The position numbers and the translations under genes are program-made. A DNA stretch of 64,000 bases from Pseudomonas fluorescens. Its GTDB lineage: Bacteria; Pseudomonadota; Gammaproteobacteria; Pseudomonadales; Pseudomonadaceae. The DNA is taken from assembly GCF_902497875.1 (NCBI RefSeq), contig NZ_CABVHY010000020.1:62001-126000 (forward strand), in the 5' to 3' direction. The notes beneath the pieces are model-generated. The model searched no databases. It saw nothing but the letters and a program-made list of their open reading frames with translations, and was not told the origin of the DNA. Shown here in pieces: positions 42,593-51,253 of the stretch; within the stretch, counting starts at the first letter, position 1, and each line of letters starts with the position of its first letter.

Positions 42593-43132
42593 TCACCACA
42601 TCAGATCATCGGGGATCTGATAGGCCGCGTACGGATCGTCCTCATCCGGCGCTTCGGTCACCACGTTGAGCTGCACGATGCGTTGCGGATCGCGCTCCTG
42701 GATCTTCAGCGCGGCCTCACGGGGGATCACTTCGTAACCGCCGCCATGATGAACGATCGCCAGCGACCCATTGCTGAGCTTGTTGCGCATCAGCGTATTC
42801 ACCGACAGCCGCTTGACCTTTTTGTCGTCGACGAAGTTGTAGTAATCCTCGGTGGTCAGCTTCGGCAGGCGTGTCACTTCGATCAATTGCTTGATCTGCG
42901 CGGCACGGGCTTTGTGCTCGGCCTTTTCCTGTTGCTGACGATTGAGTTCCTGGTCGCGCTTGACCTTCTCGGCCAAGGCTTCCTGGGCCAGTCGCTGCTG
43001 GGTATCGTCCTGTTCAATCTGGCCTTTGTGGACCAGGCGCTGCTGTTTCTGTTTTTCTTTGCCGACCTGTTTGGCCTGCTTTTGGTTGACCAGCCCTGCT
43101 TTGAGCAACTGGTCGCGAAGGGAAAGGCTCAT
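42593..43132 (-). CDS. DUF2058 family protein (YaiL-like)
   Basis: A 179-aa protein, highly charged. The first 100 residues are a Gln/Lys/Glu-rich coiled coil (SLRDQLLKAGLVNQKQAKQV at the start is the family hallmark). The C-terminal part (LSVNTLMRNKLSNGSLAIVHHGGGYEVIP) is the DUF2058 core. Family members such as E. coli YaiL have been linked to ribosome or nucleoprotein fractions. ATG 43132 is used; a GTG four codons upstream is less likely. Confidence 0.9.
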   Translation of the reverse strand: MSLSLRDQLLKAGLVNQKQAKQVGKEKQKQQRLVHKGQIEQDDTQQRLAQEALAEKVKRDQELNRQQQEKAEHKARAAQIKQLIEVTRLPKLTTEDYYNFVDDKKVKRLSVNTLMRNKLSNGSLAIVHHGGGYEVIPREAALKIQERDPQRIVQLNVVTEAPDEDDPYAAYQIPDDLMW

Positions 43133-43156
43133 GTACTTACTCACTTAGGCAACGGC

Positions 43157-43990
43157 TCAGCCGCAGCTGGGCAAATTCTTTTCCTGACGTTTGGCTTCGC
43201 CCCACAAGGCGTCCAACTCTTCGAGGGTGCAATCTTCTATGGGACGGTGGGTATCGCGCAATGCCTGTTCGATAAATCGGAAGCGTCTTTCAAACTTACT
43301 GTTGGCGCCACGCAGTGCGGTTTCCGGATCAACCTTGAGATGACGCGCCAGATTGACCACGGAAAACAGCAGGTCGCCGACTTCATCGGCAATCGCTACC
43401 GAGTCGTTATCGGCCATGGCTTCGAGCACTTCATCGAGTTCTTCGCGAACCTTGTCCAGCACCGGCAAGGCGTCCGGCCAGTCGAATCCGACCTGCCCTG
43501 CGCGCTTCTGCAACTTCGCCGAACGGGACAGCGCCGGCAATGCCGCGGGTACATCGTCGAGCAAGGACAGCTGTTGCGGCGCCGCGGATTTCTCGGCCCG
43601 TTCTTCAGCCTTGATTTCCTCCCAGCGCCGTTTGACCTGTTCTTCATCCAGACGGGGGATATCCAGCGACGCATACAGATCGCCGGTCGGGAACACATGG
43701 GGATGACGCCGAATCAATTTACGGGTGATGCTATCGACCACGCCGTCGAATTCGAAGCGCCCTTCTTCCCGGGCCAGCTGGCTGTAATAAACCACCTGGA
43801 ACAATAAATCGCCCAGTTCGCCCTGCAGGTGATCGAAGTCGCCGCGCTCGATGGCATCAGCGACCTCGTAGGCCTCTTCCAGGGTATGGGGCACGATGGT
43901 TTGATAAGTCTGCTTGAGATCCCACGGACAGCCGTACTGCGGATCCCGCAGACGGGCCATCAGGTGCAGCAAGTCTTCAAGGTTGTACAT
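43157..43990 (-). CDS. mazG: Nucleoside triphosphate pyrophosphohydrolase MazG
   Basis: A 277-aa protein with two MazG domains. GCPWDLKQTYQTIVPHTLEEAYE and LQGELGDLLFQVVYYSQLA are the first all-alpha metal-binding unit; DEVGDLLFSVVNLARHL near residue 215 is the second. It removes aberrant dNTPs and, in E. coli, affects ppGpp levels. The gene lies next to relA as in many gammaproteobacteria, here separated by a REP doublet. GAGAG precedes ATG 43990. Confidence 0.95.
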   Translation of the reverse strand: MYNLEDLLHLMARLRDPQYGCPWDLKQTYQTIVPHTLEEAYEVADAIERGDFDHLQGELGDLLFQVVYYSQLAREEGRFEFDGVVDSITRKLIRRHPHVFPTGDLYASLDIPRLDEEQVKRRWEEIKAEERAEKSAAPQQLSLLDDVPAALPALSRSAKLQKRAGQVGFDWPDALPVLDKVREELDEVLEAMADNDSVAIADEVGDLLFSVVNLARHLKVDPETALRGANSKFERRFRFIEQALRDTHRPIEDCTLEELDALWGEAKRQEKNLPSCG

Positions 43991-44019
43991 CAATCACTCT
44001 CGTTGGAACGCGCGCCCCC

Positions 44020-44105
44020 GTAGGAGCTGCCGTAGGCTGCGATCTTTTTTTCAGGAGCACCGCAGATCAAGATCAAAAGATCGCAGCCTGCGGCAGCTCC
44101 TACAG
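44020..44105. repeat. REP doublet, family B
   Basis: GTAGGAGCTGCCGTAGGCTG and its inverted copy CAGCCTGCGGCAGCTCCTAC flank a spacer with GATC-containing inner arms. It lies between mazG and relA. Confidence 0.85.
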
Positions 44106-44119
44106 GGATCGCATTTCAT

Positions 44120-44178
44120 GGCGTTCTATTGCGCCGTGTTTCATCGCACTTCAAGGCGTTCTGTTGCGCCGTGTTTCA
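44120..44178. repeat. Direct 24-base repeat at the relA 3' end
   Basis: Two copies (44120-44143 and 44155-44178) of GGCGTTCT-(A/G)-TTGCGCCGTG-TTTCA differ at one base and are offset by 35 bases. The second contains the last codons of relA; the first is just after the relA stop. Confidence 0.8.
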
Positions 44179-46394
44179 ATGATGTTCGGCAATTGGGAAA
44201 TACGCCCCAACAACCGCCCCAACGCATCCAGCCCCGGAATCTCGATGGTCAACGACATCAACGCGGTATTGTCTTCCTTGTTCGAACGGGTGTTGACCGC
44301 CAGCACGTTGATTCGCTCGTTGAGCAGCACTTGCGAGACGTCGCGCAACAATCCGGAACGATCGTAGGCGCGGATGATGATGTCGACCGGATAGGTCAAC
44401 ACCGGCACCGGGCCCCAACTGACCTGGATGATTCGCTCCGGCTCTCGACTGCCCAATTGCAATACCGACGCACAGTCCTGACGGTGGATGCTGACGCCCC
44501 GGCCCTGAGTGATGTAGCCGACGATCGCATCCCCCGGCAACGGCTGGCAACAGCCGGCCATCTGAGTCATCAGGTTGCCGACGCCCTGGATCTGGATATC
44601 GCCGCGCTTGCCGGGTTTGTAACCGGTGGCCTTGCGCGGGATCAGTTCCAGCTGTTCGTTGCCACGTTCCGGCTCGACCAGTTGTTGGGCCAGATTGACC
44701 AGCTGCGCCAGGCGCAAATCGCCGGCACCCAGGGAGGCGTACATGTCCTCGGCGGTTTTCATGTTGGCCTTCTCGGCCAGCTTGTCGAAATCGACCTGCG
44801 GCAGGCCCAACCGACCCAATTCACGTTCGAGCAGGGTTTTACCGGCGGCGACGTTTTGATCACGCGCCTGTAGTTTGAACCAGTGGACGATCTTCGCCCG
44901 GGCCCGCGAGGTGGTGATGTAACCCAGGTTCGGGTTCAGCCAGTCGCGACTCGGCGTGCCGTGCTTGCTGGTGATGATCTCGACCTGTTCACCGGTTTGC
45001 AGGCTGTAGTTGAGCGGAACGATGCGCCCGTTGATCTTGGCGCCACGGCAGTTGTGACCGATTTCGGTGTGCACGCGGTAAGCGAAGTCCAGCGGAGTCG
45101 CGCCTTTTGGCAAGTCGATGGCATGCCCGTCCGGGGTGAAGATGTACACCCGATCCGGTTCGATATCGACCCGCAGCTGTTCGGCCAGACCACCGATGTC
45201 CCCCAGCTCCTCATGCCACTCGAGCACCTGGCGCAGCCAGGAGATTTTCTCTTCGTAGTGATTGGAGCCGGCCTTGACGTCGGTGCCCTTGTAACGCCAG
45301 TGGGCGCAAACACCCAGCTCGGCCTCTTCGTGCATCGCATGGGTGCGAATCTGTACTTCCAGCACCTTGCCTTCAGGACCGATGACCGCCGTATGCAACG
45401 AGCGGTAGCCGTTCTCTTTCGGGTTGGCGATGTAGTCGTCGAATTCTTTCGGGATGTGCCGCCACAAGGTATGGACGATACCCAGCGCGGTGTAGCAGTC
45501 GCGCATTTCCGGCACCAGCACCCGCACCGCGCGCACGTCGTAGATCTGGCTGAACTCCAGACCCTTGCGCTGCATTTTTCGCCAGATCGAATAGATGTGC
45601 TTGGCCCGGCCGCTGATGTCGGCATCGACGCCGGTGGCCTGCAACTCGCTCTGCAATTGGTTCATCACATCGCTGATGAACCGCTCGCGATCGAGGCGAC
45701 GTTCGTGCAGCAACTTGGCAATCTGCTTGTACTGATCGGGCTCCAGGTAACGGAAGGACAAGTCCTCCAGTTCCCACTTGATATGCCCGATGCCGAGACG
45801 GTGAGCCAAGGGCGCGTAAATGTCGAAAACTTCCCGGGCGACCCGGTTGCGCTTTTCGTCATCGGCGGTTTTCACCGCACGAATCGCGCAGGTACGCTCG
45901 GCCAGTTTGATCAACGCGACACGCACGTCATCGACCATCGCCACCAACATCTTGCGCAGGTTTTCCACCTGGCCCTGGCTGCCCAGCACCAACGACTGGC
46001 GCGGGCTCAGACTGGCGCTGATCGCCGCCATGCGCAGCACGCCGTCGATCAGCTTGGCCACCACCGGGCCGAAACGCTGGCTGACCGTCGTTAGCTGGAT
46101 CTGGCCTTCACGGACTCCGCGGTACAGCACCGCCGCCACCAGCGAATCCTGATCGAGCTTGAGGTCGGCGAGAATTTCCGCGATCTCAAGACCGGTACGA
46201 AAACTCGACATTCCCTCAGCCCAGAGGTTCTTTGCCGCATTATCTTGCTGCTCGGCCTCGCGAGCGAACTCGCAGGCTTCTTTCAAGGCTTCACGGTCCA
46301 GCGCCAGATCGACGCTGACCGCATGATCGAGCCATGCCTCGAGATTGATACTGCCGTCGGTGTTGATCGGCTGGTGTGCTCTCACCTGTACCAT
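44151..46394 (-). CDS. relA: GTP pyrophosphokinase RelA
   Basis: A 747-aa (p)ppGpp synthetase. An N-terminal pseudo-hydrolase region lacks the HD motif (AVLYRGVREG in place of the hydrolase His-Asp), as in gamma-proteobacterial RelA. The synthetase has GRAKHIYSIWRKMQRKGLEF and YRSLHTAVIGPEGKVLEVQI. TGS follows (VYIFTPDGHAIDLPKGATPLDFAY), then the helical and zinc-finger-like region and a C-terminal ACT domain. It is ribosome-bound and makes the alarmone when uncharged tRNA accumulates. ATG 46394 has AAGG upstream. Confidence 0.97.
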   Translation of the reverse strand: MVQVRAHQPINTDGSINLEAWLDHAVSVDLALDREALKEACEFAREAEQQDNAAKNLWAEGMSSFRTGLEIAEILADLKLDQDSLVAAVLYRGVREGQIQLTTVSQRFGPVVAKLIDGVLRMAAISASLSPRQSLVLGSQGQVENLRKMLVAMVDDVRVALIKLAERTCAIRAVKTADDEKRNRVAREVFDIYAPLAHRLGIGHIKWELEDLSFRYLEPDQYKQIAKLLHERRLDRERFISDVMNQLQSELQATGVDADISGRAKHIYSIWRKMQRKGLEFSQIYDVRAVRVLVPEMRDCYTALGIVHTLWRHIPKEFDDYIANPKENGYRSLHTAVIGPEGKVLEVQIRTHAMHEEAELGVCAHWRYKGTDVKAGSNHYEEKISWLRQVLEWHEELGDIGGLAEQLRVDIEPDRVYIFTPDGHAIDLPKGATPLDFAYRVHTEIGHNCRGAKINGRIVPLNYSLQTGEQVEIITSKHGTPSRDWLNPNLGYITTSRARAKIVHWFKLQARDQNVAAGKTLLERELGRLGLPQVDFDKLAEKANMKTAEDMYASLGAGDLRLAQLVNLAQQLVEPERGNEQLELIPRKATGYKPGKRGDIQIQGVGNLMTQMAGCCQPLPGDAIVGYITQGRGVSIHRQDCASVLQLGSREPERIIQVSWGPVPVLTYPVDIIIRAYDRSGLLRDVSQVLLNERINVLAVNTRSNKEDNTALMSLTIEIPGLDALGRLLGRISQLPNIIETRRNRTP

Positions 46395-46515
46395 CTTGCT
46401 TACCTTCCCTACGACGCACATTCAATGCGTCAAAATCGCTGACCTTCGTTACCAATGTTCCCTCGCTGGGCTGGCGAGGGTCATGCATCAGCGGGCCAGT
46501 CGGACCAGAACCATC

Positions 46516-47868
46516 CTAGTTCGCTTCAAATAACGCCATGGCCTCGACATGTGCCGTTTGAGGAAACATATCGAGGATCCCGGCACGTTTTAACCGGTAG
46601 CCCTGCTTGATCAATTCAGCCGTGTCGCGGGCAAGAGTCGCCGGGTTGCACGACACATAAACCAACCGTTTGGCACCCAGGGTTGCGAGCTTGCGCACCA
46701 CCTCGAAAGCACCGTCACGGGGTGGGTCCAAGAGTACCGCAGAAAAGCCCTCGCCGGCCCATTCGGCATCGGCTAAAGGCTGGGATAAATCGGCCTGAAA
46801 AAACTTCGCATTATGAAGATTATTGCTAGCCGCATTTTCGGTGGCACGCTCGACCATGGTCGCCACGCCTTCCACCGCCACCACGTCCTTGACCTGCCGA
46901 GCCAGCGGCAGCGCAAAGTTACCCAGCCCGCAGAACAAATCGAGAACCCGATCGTCAGGCTTCGGCGCCAACCACTCCAGCGCCTGGGCAACCATCGCCT
47001 CATTGACCCCGGCATTGACCTGGATGAAATCTCCCGGCCGATAGGCCAGATGCAAATCCCAGGTCTCCAGACGATAGCCCAGTTGCTGATCGGGCTCGAC
47101 CGGTTGCGGCCCGCCTTCGCCATGCAGCCACAATTGGGCTTCATGGAAGGCGCAGAATTCCTTGAGGATGCTCAGATCAGCTTCAGACAGCGGCGCCATG
47201 TGCCGCAGTAAAAATGCGCTGGATGAGCCCCGAAACAATTCGACATGCCCCAAGGCCTGAGGTTTGCTCAAGCGCCGGAGCATTTCCGGCAAGCGCTTCA
47301 TGATCGGTTGCAAGGGCTCAACCAGCACCAGGCAATCGTTGATGCCAACGATGTCCTGACTGCCTGCCGAACGAAAACCCACCTCGAGTTTTTTCGCCTT
47401 GGCATCCCAACGTACCGCCACCCGGGCGCGACGCCGGTAGCCGAACTCGGCCCCGCTCAAAGGCGCGGCCCACTCTTCGGGCTCGACCCCGGCAACCCGC
47501 GACAACTGCTCGGCGAGCATGCGCTGTTTCAGCGCAAGCTGTTCGGCATGGGGCAGATGCTGCACGCTGCAACCGCCGCAGCGTCCGGCATGGGCGCACG
47601 GTGCCGGACGACGCAGGTCACTGGCCAGTAATACTCGTTCAGTTCGTGCTTCGACGACTTTCCCGTGGGCACCCAGGACTCGCGCTTCGACCTCTTCACC
47701 GGCCAGGGCGCCGGCGACGAACCAGGTACGCCCTTCAAGGAAGGCGATGCCACGGCCGTCGTTGGCCAGTCGTTCGATGGTCAAGCGCTGTTTTTTGCCG
47801 GTGGGCACTCCCGGGGCCCGGCTGCCGCCAGTCGGTTGGAAGCGCAGGCCTCTCTCTTGCTTGGCCAT
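46516..47868 (-). CDS. rlmD: 23S rRNA (uracil-1939-C5)-methyltransferase RlmD
   Basis: A 450-aa RNA methyltransferase (formerly RumA). The TRAM domain (about 20-85) is followed by Fe-S cysteines in PCAHAGRCGGC, then the class I fold with LDLFCGLGNFALPLA and catalytic Cys in VYVSCNPATLARD. The ATG overlaps the cysM stop as TGATG, so cysM-rlmD are coupled. Next gene downstream is relA. Confidence 0.96.
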   Translation of the reverse strand: MAKQERGLRFQPTGGSRAPGVPTGKKQRLTIERLANDGRGIAFLEGRTWFVAGALAGEEVEARVLGAHGKVVEARTERVLLASDLRRPAPCAHAGRCGGCSVQHLPHAEQLALKQRMLAEQLSRVAGVEPEEWAAPLSGAEFGYRRRARVAVRWDAKAKKLEVGFRSAGSQDIVGINDCLVLVEPLQPIMKRLPEMLRRLSKPQALGHVELFRGSSSAFLLRHMAPLSEADLSILKEFCAFHEAQLWLHGEGGPQPVEPDQQLGYRLETWDLHLAYRPGDFIQVNAGVNEAMVAQALEWLAPKPDDRVLDLFCGLGNFALPLARQVKDVVAVEGVATMVERATENAASNNLHNAKFFQADLSQPLADAEWAGEGFSAVLLDPPRDGAFEVVRKLATLGAKRLVYVSCNPATLARDTAELIKQGYRLKRAGILDMFPQTAHVEAMALFEAN

Positions 47869-48770
47869 CAGTTGGGCGCGTCGAAAATGCCGGTCGACAG
47901 GTAACGGTCGCCACGGTCACAGATGATCGCGACCATCACCGCGTTTTCGACTTCCCGGGACAGACGCAGCATCGCTGCCACCGCACCGCCCGAGGAGACC
48001 CCACAGAAAATACCCTCTTCGCGGGCCAGGCGACGGGTTACGTCCTCGGCTTCGCTTTGGGCCATGTCGACGATCCGATCGACCCGATCGGCCTGGTAGA
48101 TCTTCGGCAGGTATTCTTGCGGCCAGCGGCGGATGCCGGGAATGGCCGAGCCCTCCATCGGTTGCAGGCCGACGATCTGCACCTGCGGGTTCTGCTCCTT
48201 CAGGTAGCGCGAAACACCCATGATGGTGCCGGTGGTGCCCATGGAGCTGATGAAATGGGTGATGCTGCCTTCGGTCTGGCGCCAGATTTCCGGGCCGGTG
48301 CCGGTGTAATGCGCCTCGGGGTTATCACCGTTGGCGAACTGGTCGAGCACCTTGCCGCGGCCTTCGGCCTGCATCCGCTCGGCCAGGTCACGAGCGCCTT
48401 CCATGCCCTCTTCCTGGGTGACCTGAATCAGCTCGGCGCCATAGGCGGTCATCGCCGCCTTGCGCTCGGCGCTGGAGTTGCCGGGCATGATCAGGATCAT
48501 CTTGTAGCCCTTGATCGCCGCGGCCATCGCCAGGGCGATTCCGGTGTTACCCGAGGTCGCTTCGATCAGCGTATCGCCGGGATGGATCTGCCCGCGCAAC
48601 TCGGCACGGGTGATCATCGACAGCGCCGGGCGGTCCTTGACCGAACCCGCCGGGTTATTACCCTCGAGTTTGAGCAGCAGAATGTTGCTGGTGTCGCCGG
48701 GCAGGCGCTGCAAACGGACCAGCGGAGTGTTGCCGACGCAATCGGCGATGGTTGGGTACTGCAAGGTCAT
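47868..48770 (-). CDS. cysM: Cysteine synthase B
   Basis: A 300-aa PLP enzyme. It begins PTIADCVGNTPLVRLQRL, with the PLP lysine Lys45 in NPAGSVKDRP and the phosphate-binding ATSGNTGIALA. CysM makes cysteine (or sulfocysteine) from O-acetylserine and sulfide or thiosulfate. ATG 48770 is conserved; a frame extending upstream is not. First gene of the cysM-rlmD pair. Confidence 0.96.
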   Translation of the reverse strand: MTLQYPTIADCVGNTPLVRLQRLPGDTSNILLLKLEGNNPAGSVKDRPALSMITRAELRGQIHPGDTLIEATSGNTGIALAMAAAIKGYKMILIMPGNSSAERKAAMTAYGAELIQVTQEEGMEGARDLAERMQAEGRGKVLDQFANGDNPEAHYTGTGPEIWRQTEGSITHFISSMGTTGTIMGVSRYLKEQNPQVQIVGLQPMEGSAIPGIRRWPQEYLPKIYQADRVDRIVDMAQSEAEDVTRRLAREEGIFCGVSSGGAVAAMLRLSREVENAVMVAIICDRGDRYLSTGIFDAPN

Positions 48771-48896
48771 GGCGTATTCGCAATCCAGACTGCGGGGGCG
48801 ACTATCATACCGGCAAACGCCGGGAGTCCATATCACGCAAAGTGTGGTGCTTATGGCTTATAGATATAAGCAAGGGATAAGGTCGACTGCTCTGCC

Positions 48897-48935
48897 ATCG
48901 CGAGCTTGCTCCGGGCGGCGTTCCGACGATAGCGG
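48897..48935. repeat. Degenerate single REP, family A
   Basis: ATCGCGAGCTTGCTCC runs into GGGCGGCGTTCCGACGATAG, a half REP with a shared inner block, between cysM and the sensor kinase gene. Confidence 0.6.
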
Positions 48936-48966
48936 TCTGTCAGGCGACGAAACCAGTAGCTCCTGA

Positions 48967-50322
48967 TCAAAGCGCCAACAACCGCATATTCAACCGCAAC
49001 CCCTGCCCGGTATTTTCCGCCCACAAGCTACCGCCCTGACGCTGCACCGCATTGCGCGCGATGCTTAGGCCCAGACCAAACCCACCGTCGCCGGGACGCG
49101 AGCCATCGAGACGGGTGAACGGCGCGAAAATCCGCTCCAGCGCCTCCTCGGCCACGCCGCCACCCTGGTCTTCCAGCCACAGATGCCAATAAGCGCCTTG
49201 CCGGCGACCGTCGAGGCGCACGATGCCACCCGCCGGAGAATGACGGATGGCATTGCGCAGGATGTTTTCCAGAGCCTGGGCCAAGGTGTTCAGATTGCCG
49301 CGCACCCAACACGCGGCATCCACCGAGCATTGCAGTTGGTCGCTGGGCCAGGCGCTTTCATAGCAAGCATTTTCCGTGAGCATTTCCCACAGTGCCTGGA
49401 TCTCAATCGCCTCATCCGGCAACGGCGCGCGTTCGGTATCAAGCCAGGCCAGTTGCAGGGTGTCTTCGACCAGGCGCTGCATACCATCGACTTCGCGGCC
49501 GATGCGTTCGCGCAGGCGCGGCAGATCCTGCTCGCTCTCACTGGCCACCCGCAGACGGCTCAAGGGGGTGCGCAACTCATGGGACAGGTCGCGCAGCAAC
49601 TGTTGTTGCAACGCCACCGTACTTTGCAGGCGTTCGGACATGTGATCGAACGCACGGCCCAGCTCACCCAGTTCGTCCTTACGATTGGTGGTCTGGGTCG
49701 ACAGGCGTGCGCCCAGTTGATCGGCGCGCCAGGCGTTGGCCTGTTCGCGCAAGTTATTCAAGGGCACGACCAGCAAGCGATACAAGCCGACGCACAGCAG
49801 CAGCGTGAACAACCCGGGAATCACCCCGTTGGTCACCACCCGCCAGAACACCCGGTAACGCCCGGGCAAGAAACGCTGCGGCAGTTCGATGACCAGGCTA
49901 CCGACGGCGGGATCGTTGGGAAATGGAATTTTCAACCAGGGCAAACCACGGGTACGCCGGCTCACTGGCCAATCCAGGCCCCGCAGAAAGGTCAGCCGTT
50001 GGCTCTGCGCTTCATTGAGCGGGTAGCTGCTGAGTGACTGCAGATCGTGACCGATAACACCGACCCAGTTGCGTTCGCGCTCGCCCATTCCCTGCAACCA
50101 GGCATCGACACCGGCATCCTGGCCTTGAACCCAGGCCCGCTCGGCTTCGGCGGCGTAACCGCTGAGAGTGATCCGCGCTTCATCGGACAAGAACAGATTC
50201 TTCTTCTCCATGTACCGACCCCAGGACCAGCTCAGCCAGATCATCAGCAGACAGAACGCCACCAGCAACAAAGCCAGCTTCCAGAACAACGAGTGCCGGC
50301 CCGGCAGATCAGACCATCTCAT
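48967..50322 (-). CDS. Sensor histidine kinase (PirS/PfeS-like)
   Basis: A 451-aa membrane kinase: an N-terminal helix (about 15-35), a periplasmic part, a second helix near residue 180, HAMP, HisKA with the phospho-accepting His in LSHELRTPLSRLRVA, and HATPase with NILRNAIRHSP and GFGLGLSIARNA. It overlaps the response-regulator gene by 14 bases. In P. aeruginosa the pair at this position, between cysM and gacS, is pirR-pirS, which controls the siderophore receptor pirA. No receptor gene is present here. A GTG three codons upstream is an alternative start. Confidence 0.88.
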   Translation of the reverse strand: MRWSDLPGRHSLFWKLALLLVAFCLLMIWLSWSWGRYMEKKNLFLSDEARITLSGYAAEAERAWVQGQDAGVDAWLQGMGERERNWVGVIGHDLQSLSSYPLNEAQSQRLTFLRGLDWPVSRRTRGLPWLKIPFPNDPAVGSLVIELPQRFLPGRYRVFWRVVTNGVIPGLFTLLLCVGLYRLLVVPLNNLREQANAWRADQLGARLSTQTTNRKDELGELGRAFDHMSERLQSTVALQQQLLRDLSHELRTPLSRLRVASESEQDLPRLRERIGREVDGMQRLVEDTLQLAWLDTERAPLPDEAIEIQALWEMLTENACYESAWPSDQLQCSVDAACWVRGNLNTLAQALENILRNAIRHSPAGGIVRLDGRRQGAYWHLWLEDQGGGVAEEALERIFAPFTRLDGSRPGDGGFGLGLSIARNAVQRQGGSLWAENTGQGLRLNMRLLAL

Positions 50323-51031
50323 CGATTGCACTCAGCACATAACCCTTGCCCCAGACCGTGCGCACTTCACGTTCGCTGTAGCCGATCGCCTTGAGCTTGC
50401 GACGGATCTGGCTGATATGCATATCCAGGCTGCGGTCATGGGGGGCGTAACCACGCTGCAGGACATGCTGATAAAGGAAGGCTTTGCTCAGCACTTCATC
50501 GTCATTGCGGTTCAGGGTCTCCAGCAACCGGTACTCGCTGCGGGTCAAACCGGCCCATTGCCCGGTGTAGTGGACATCGCACCCGTCATCGTCGAAGCGC
50601 AGGCTTTGGCTATTGTTGCCGAGCGGCGCCGGAGCCTGTCGACGATCCAGCGCTACCCGACGCAGGATGGCTTCGATGCGCACCCGCAACTCGGCCATGC
50701 TGAAGGGTTTGGGCAGGTAGTCGTCGGCCCCCAGCCGAAAGCCACTGATGCGGTCCCCCTCCGCGCCCAATGCCGACATCATGATCACCGGGATCGAATG
50801 ACTTTCACGCAATCGGGTCAGCACCGCCAGGCCATCCATGCCCGGCAGGAGAATATCCATCAGCACCAGATCGAAGGACTGCTGCCGGGCTATCTCCAGC
50901 CCCTCCCTGCCGTTCTGGCACCAGGTCACCTGAAAACCACAGCGCCCCAGGTGCTCATGGACATAAGCACCCAACACGAGGTCGTCTTCAATCGCCAGAA
51001 TACGGGGGCAGTCAACAGATACGGGAGTCAT
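50309..51031 (-). CDS. OmpR-family response regulator (PirR/PfeR-like)
   Basis: A 240-aa regulator. The receiver has acidic residues in AIEDD, phospho-acceptor Asp59 in LVLMDILLPGMDG and Lys in YLPKPF. The C-terminal winged helix (about 140-235) includes LTRSEYRLLETLNRN and SLDMHISQIRRKLKAIG. It is encoded just upstream of, and overlapping, its kinase gene, and diverges from gacS. The target in P. aeruginosa would be iron/siderophore uptake; here unknown. Confidence 0.9.
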   Translation of the reverse strand: MTPVSVDCPRILAIEDDLVLGAYVHEHLGRCGFQVTWCQNGREGLEIARQQSFDLVLMDILLPGMDGLAVLTRLRESHSIPVIMMSALGAEGDRISGFRLGADDYLPKPFSMAELRVRIEAILRRVALDRRQAPAPLGNNSQSLRFDDDGCDVHYTGQWAGLTRSEYRLLETLNRNDDEVLSKAFLYQHVLQRGYAPHDRSLDMHISQIRRKLKAIGYSEREVRTVWGKGYVLSAIDEMV

Positions 51032-51178
51032 TAGCTTCTGCAAGTAATTCTCAATTGGCGATTATTCAAGATTGCTCCCCTTCGAGCAACCCGACCCTGT
51101 GGATTAAGGGCGCGGCACTTGCTGTAGCTCAGGGACAATGGCGTTAATCTACGAAGAATGCCTGTCGGCAAATGGCTA

Positions 51179-51192
51179 CACTGCGCAGTGTG
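51179..51192. promoter_or_regulatory. 14-base palindrome upstream of gacS
   Basis: ACACTGCGCAGTGT is a perfect palindrome 62 bases before the gacS GTG start, in the gap shared with the divergent regulator gene. Confidence 0.35.
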
Positions 51193-51253
51193 GTGCGTGT
51201 GCGTCAGTCATTTGTCTGTCGTTGAAAAAACAGCGTGGAAGCAGGAGAGTTGC

